DNA from: an uncultured Methanomassiliicoccus sp.
GTDB taxonomy: Archaea > Thermoplasmatota > Thermoplasmata > Methanomassiliicoccales > Methanomassiliicoccaceae
Length of the DNA stretch: 64,000 nt
NCBI GenBank assembly: GCA_944319735.1
Contig: CALUEU010000004.1
Span: 102,858-166,857 of the forward strand
Reading direction: 5' to 3'
This document shows, one piece after another, positions 60,501 to 64,000 of the stretch. The notes beneath the pieces were generated by a model. The model saw only the letters and a list, made by a program, of their open reading frames with translations, searched no databases and was not told the DNA's origin. The position numbers were made by a program, and so were the translations under genes. Positions within the stretch are counted from its first letter, which is position 1; every line of letters begins with the position of its first letter.

Positions 60501-62463
60501 ACTTAGAATCAACTTTAATGAAAAATCTTCTGATCTGACAAATCTTTCTGTTAAAGTATATGGAATCCCCGGTTTAGATCTCGATCAAAGCGATCTTGAA
60601 CCACAGCCAGACAGCAATGGCAATGCATACATGGATATTGTAGTCTTTGTAGGCTCATCTGCCTCTAGTCAACTTGACATATATGTAGAGTTAAACTCAA
60701 ATGATCATTCAAATGGCATGATTTATGAAATGTCACTATTTGAATTAGAATTAGAACAATCAATGCTACCAGCACCCCTTAATGACACTCGCACAACTGA
60801 TGACAAACTAGATTTGAGCGACTACTCTTATTCCATATATCAAAGAATCAATGGAATAATTGAGATTACAGCATATAATATTCCATACCATCAGAATGCA
60901 GAAAACGACATGGGTTATTGGGTTGGGGTTGCTATACCAGTACCAGTTGGATTAGATGATATTACAAAATCAAAATACTACTTTGGGTACGAATACAATA
61001 TCTCGAACTCTGATTACAAATCTTTTACTGCTGAGGATGTCTACGAAAAAGATGGTAAAAGATATGTGTGTTTTTACATGGATGCTAGTTATTCTGCTCC
61101 TGATCTTCAGATCATGTGGGACGAGTCTAGTGAGAACATGATCCCCTATAGATTAGTATCTGTTGTAACATACAAAACACCTGATGTCATTCCTGCTCCA
61201 CTTGTGGATCACTCAAACTCTTCTGAAAAAGAGATAATTCTTAATGAGTATGAAACATTCGTTGGATTCGACTGGGGACCACAGTTTATCTATATTACAG
61301 CTAAAGATGTTCCAAAACATGTTAATGGGGTAGGAACTTCAGGATATTGGGTCGGCATAGGATTTAAAGTTCCAACAGGTACTGATTTCAACAATGCCAA
61401 AGTGCTTACTGGATGGGGATTAGACCTTATAGATGGGGATCTTAATAATATTGATTGGAGTAAAGCCGTATCTTTTGATTCTTACTTCATCAAAGATGAA
61501 TCTATGTATTGCAGTATGTATTATGATGTCGAATCAAGCAGTAAAAATTACAATTCAGCAGTAATCTTGATAGACTGGGCTGGAGACGGATTAGGGGTGA
61601 TGGACTCGCTATATATTATCGACTTCTCCAATGTAACAAAGAAATCATCATCGACAGGCGGATCAGGCGGAGGGGGAGTTCCAATAACTCCACCAGACGT
61701 TCCAGATGTACCAGATCAACCGGCAATCATTCCTGACAGCAACGGAAACGTTGATGTTGTAATTGATGACAAAAAAGCAGATGAGTTAGTTCATGAAGCA
61801 GTTTCATCTGGTTCTGATTCAATAACGATCTTAGACACTAAGAACGTTTCAGGAAACGTTTCTTCTGTTACTGTTTCTAAATCAGACTTAGAAACGATTT
61901 CTAAGAAGATTGAGAACAACAAGAACATCAATTCGGTCTCAATTGAAACATCAAAGGGAGACATCATCATCGAAAAAGAAGTTCTTTCATCAATACTTGA
62001 AAACACAAAAGCAGACTCAGTTTCATTCGAAGTAGAAGATGCTAAAAACAAACTAACAGAAGAACAGAAGAAAGCTGTAGGAGACAGGCCTGTTTATGAT
62101 ATTAACATCAAAGCAGGAAATGAGAACATAACATCATTCGATGGAAAGACAATAACAATCTCACTTCCATACACACTCAAAGCAGGCGAAGATCCTGAAA
62201 ACATCATAGTATACTACGTCAAAGAAGACGGTTCATTAGAAAAAGTGAACTGTGAATACAAGAACGGCAAAGTAACATTCGAAACAAATCACCTTTCAAA
62301 ATACGTCATAGGATATGAAGAACAGGACAAACCTGTAACTCCTGACAATCCAGACGATAATAAGAAAGATGACAACAACACAATATACTACGCTGTTGCA
62401 GCAGTGATTGTCATTCTCATCATTATCGCTTTAGCATATTACTTCATGAAGAAAAAGCAGTGA
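57597..62463 (+). CDS. Second large surface adhesin, frame broken by a poly-G tract
   Basis: A signal peptide of 28 residues (MNKKSKLILASAVFIAALML then LVPLSQA) starts at ATG 57597 but runs into TGA at 57717 after 11 G. The body (from 57698) is one codon frame away; with 10 G it would join to give about 1,620 residues. The body has a parallel beta-helix part (repeated short strands such as VTIENCTIDGW, LTISDNIF; nt 57760-60300), and two related modules beginning LPAPL and IPAPL (nt 60760-61200 and 61190-61640) with a shared GYWVGxxxxVPxG core. A Gly/Pro linker, an alpha/beta domain and a C-terminal membrane anchor ending in KKKQ follow. Confidence 0.88.
57687..57697 (+). repeat. Poly-G tract of 11 inside adhesin 5' end
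   Basis: Eleven G bases between codons for MP and VQENH. Deletion of one G restores a single frame from signal peptide to membrane anchor. It is therefore a candidate on/off switch, or a sequencing error of one base. Confidence 0.85.
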
Positions 62464-62486
62464 TGATAAGAATATCAAACAAATTA

Positions 62487-62528
62487 CTGAACGCGAAAGC
62501 GTCAGTAAACTTCTTTCTATTTTTTCTT
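62487..62528 (+). terminator. Hairpin and T-run after second adhesin
   Basis: CTGAACGC/GCGTCAG closed by a GAAA tetraloop (62487-62505, one bulged A), then a CT/T-rich run with TTTTTT near 62520. Confidence 0.6.
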
Positions 62529-62632
62529 TTATAAACTTTTGAATTCAAATACTTTTTTTCACTCACATACTCAATCATTAAATCATTTGGCAGTTAAGAC
62601 TTCATTGGACAACAATGACTTTTCACTATCAA

Positions 62633-62869
62633 CTAATTGATTTTGTTTTTCAATTCTTTTTGACTTATGAGTGAATATTTATATTTATTGCTGATGTCAC
62701 TTAATTTTGCACAATCTCTTTGAAATAACTGTTTAATCAAAAGCAGATTTCGTATCACAGTTGAAATTACAATTAATGCTGTGAAGATGAACTTAAAATG
62801 GGAATTCTTTGCAGCAGTTTTTCCTTTCAAAAGTTCATTCAAGTAATCATTTTTCTTTGACATTTTCAT
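62633..62869 (-). CDS. Small membrane protein, unknown
   Basis: 78 residues starting MKMSKKNDYLNELLKGK, with one or one and a half hydrophobic segments in the middle (FKFIFTALIVISTVIRNLLLI) and a charged tail. The ATG at 62869 is chosen because a GGAGGT ribosome binding site precedes it by about 9 nt; the frame is open six codons further. No family recognised. Confidence 0.55.
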   Translation of the reverse strand: MKMSKKNDYLNELLKGKTAAKNSHFKFIFTALIVISTVIRNLLLIKQLFQRDCAKLSDISNKYKYSLISQKELKNKIN

Positions 62870-64000
62870 TTTTTGATTTACCTCCATTTTTTATTCTTGA
62901 TTACCATATCTAATAAGGGTATTTCAATACTTTTTTTGAATCACTCAATATAAAAATCTGGCTTTTCGATAGTTTTAAAAGGGAAAAAATAAAAGAAATT
63001 TGAAAACTCAAGAAAAATGACAAAAATCGTTTGTTTTTAACGAGTTTCTGATGATTTAAAACGCATGAGATGAGGAAAACAATGCACCTTTACAATGAAC
63101 AAGATCTCCATTTGTTTTCTAGTTTTTTTCATTCTGTTCTTTGGCTCAGCTTATAAGATGTAGGGTTTTTCACACACATCACAAATGTTTTCTGAGTTAA
63201 ATCGTCATTTTCACGCCATTGAACTTATGCAAACAATGAGGCCAGCAGTATATTTTGCGGTGAATTTCATGTCGTTTCATCAACTGTGACTCTTACAGAG
63301 GCTATGTTTTAGCCATTTTTGAAGCATCGCCAATCTAGATCAATCATTATTGCTGCTTATTTGCCTGCTTTTTCGTTGTTAAGAGCTTACGTATGCACGG
63401 GAAATCGAAGAGACATTTAGGCAGTATTTTAGGGGCATTTATAGTGTTGCAAAGTGGTCGTATTTTAGCTCAAAAACTAAAAGCAGACTAGTGAAAAAAT
63501 CATCGAAAAATCATGGAAATTTTTCAAAAAGACACTCGAGTAAATTTTCAGGCATGTCGCAAAAATCGCCGGCAGGGATTATTGCGCGCTCACGGGTACG
63601 CGCGAGTATAACGAAAACACCCATGTAGATATATCTATACACGAAGATATATCTGAGAGCTACGTTTTTAATTATTTAAGCTTGTCTGTAATTTTGCAGG
63701 ATATAATTTCATTTTATTACATTTTGATCATTTGATAAAATAGGCGTTTCTACAATCTCTTTAACAAGGAAAGTTGCAATGAAAATGCTGTTTTAGAAAA
63801 GTAGAAAAATTGAATCGAAAGCTGCTATGCAAAGAGTAAGCACTCTTAGCTCCGCCCCTTTTCATTTTTGATTCTTGCGTATTTGCACGAAGTTTGAGGA
63901 AACAATAGTCTCAAACATTTTCAAACGGTACCTCCGCACGATTTAATAATATGGCAAAATATTCACACATGCTGGCTAGTTACAGCTCATAGATATTTTT
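62870..64000. other. Gene-poor region at the right end
   Basis: More than 1.1 kb with no frame of 60 codons or more on either strand. Mostly AT-rich, with a GC-rich island near 63566-63605 (GCGCG at 63584-63588 and CGCGC at 63599-63603 as inverted arms) and two copies of AGATATATCT. A leftward 18-codon frame starting at about 63921, after GGAGGT, is the only one with a ribosome binding site. It could hold a promoter region of a gene beyond the window, a non-coding RNA or a replication-related element; none is shown. Confidence 0.4.
63627..63654. repeat. Two copies of the palindrome AGATATATCT
   Basis: AGATATATCT at 63627-63636 and again at 63645-63654, start-to-start distance 18 nt. Each is a perfect 10-nt palindrome, so together they look like a double operator, though the base simplicity makes chance possible. 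Confidence 0.45.

Overview
The window looks like the chromosome of a low-GC methanogenic archaeon. Archaeal signs are a clamp-loader small subunit (rfcS), ribosomal protein L40e, an archaeal-type nicotinate phosphoribosyltransferase with a zinc ribbon, NikR, a type IA topoisomerase with several zinc ribbons, TATA-like promoters and T-rich terminators. Cobyric acid synthases, a nickel regulator, a DUF1638 protein and very large InlB-repeat adhesins point to a gut-associated methylotrophic methanogen. Methanomassiliicoccales (Thermoplasmata) is the best fit. That placement is inference from gene content; no rRNA, tRNA or methanogenesis marker is present.

Layout. 0-3 kb: the start of a tRNA-thiolation PP-loop protein and a leftward tandem array of five small TM2 membrane proteins, four with an N-terminal zinc ribbon, all ending in TGxxPW. 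3-10 kb: housekeeping genes (rfcS, L40e, enolase, pncB, osmC) with an HTH/membrane-protein pair and a Panacea-MazF toxin-antitoxin pair. 10-13 kb: a three-gene ABC-2 transporter operon with an extracytoplasmic partner. 13.5-18.6 kb: a small Cys-rich protein, a PPOX protein, a G3E GTPase with a partner behind a palindromic operator, topoisomerase I and nikR. 19.4-32.4 kb: one giant surface protein of about 4,320 residues with about 40 [YF]GGG motifs and a chain of InlB-type repeats. 32.5-44.5 kb: a FUSC transporter, a glutaminase-less asparagine-synthase-like protein, folC-nth, a nuclease-helicase fusion, DUF1294 and a tandem cobQ pair. 45-47.5 kb: a second ABC-2 transporter with a damaged 5' end. 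47.6-53 kb: an accessory stretch (short UvrA-like ATPase, small ribbon-helix-helix proteins, DUF1877, a frameshifted gene, NADAR). 53-57.3 kb: a winged-helix protein, DUF3784, a DEAD-box helicase, DUF1638, ferritin-like and TfoX-like genes. 57.6-62.5 kb: a second large adhesin whose signal peptide is out of frame with its body. 62.9-64 kb: more than 1.1 kb with no convincing gene.

The most interesting signals concern the surface proteins. Runs of 11, 12 and 15 G lie at the 5' ends of the second adhesin, the giant adhesin and the second ABC transporter. In the second adhesin the run lies just after the signal peptide, and removing one G joins the signal peptide to a 1,600-residue body. This is what a phase-variable contingency locus looks like. 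However, the third run is followed by G-biased substitutions in a gene that otherwise stays in frame, which looks like a base-calling or assembly artefact, so both readings must stay open. Long in-frame direct repeats in the giant gene could also give length variation.

A second pattern is translation starts without AUG, GUG or UUG. Three genes have a strong Shine-Dalgarno sequence exactly 4 nt before an in-frame AUC or AUU, the spacing also seen before the AUG of the second adhesin. A fourth gene (DUF3784) has no standard start at all upstream of its conserved core. Other points of note are an endonuclease III with a Cys-to-His change in its Fe-S motif, a CobQ with a Cys-rich N-terminal extension next to a CobQ without its amidotransferase domain, and a histone-H1-like tail on topoisomerase I.
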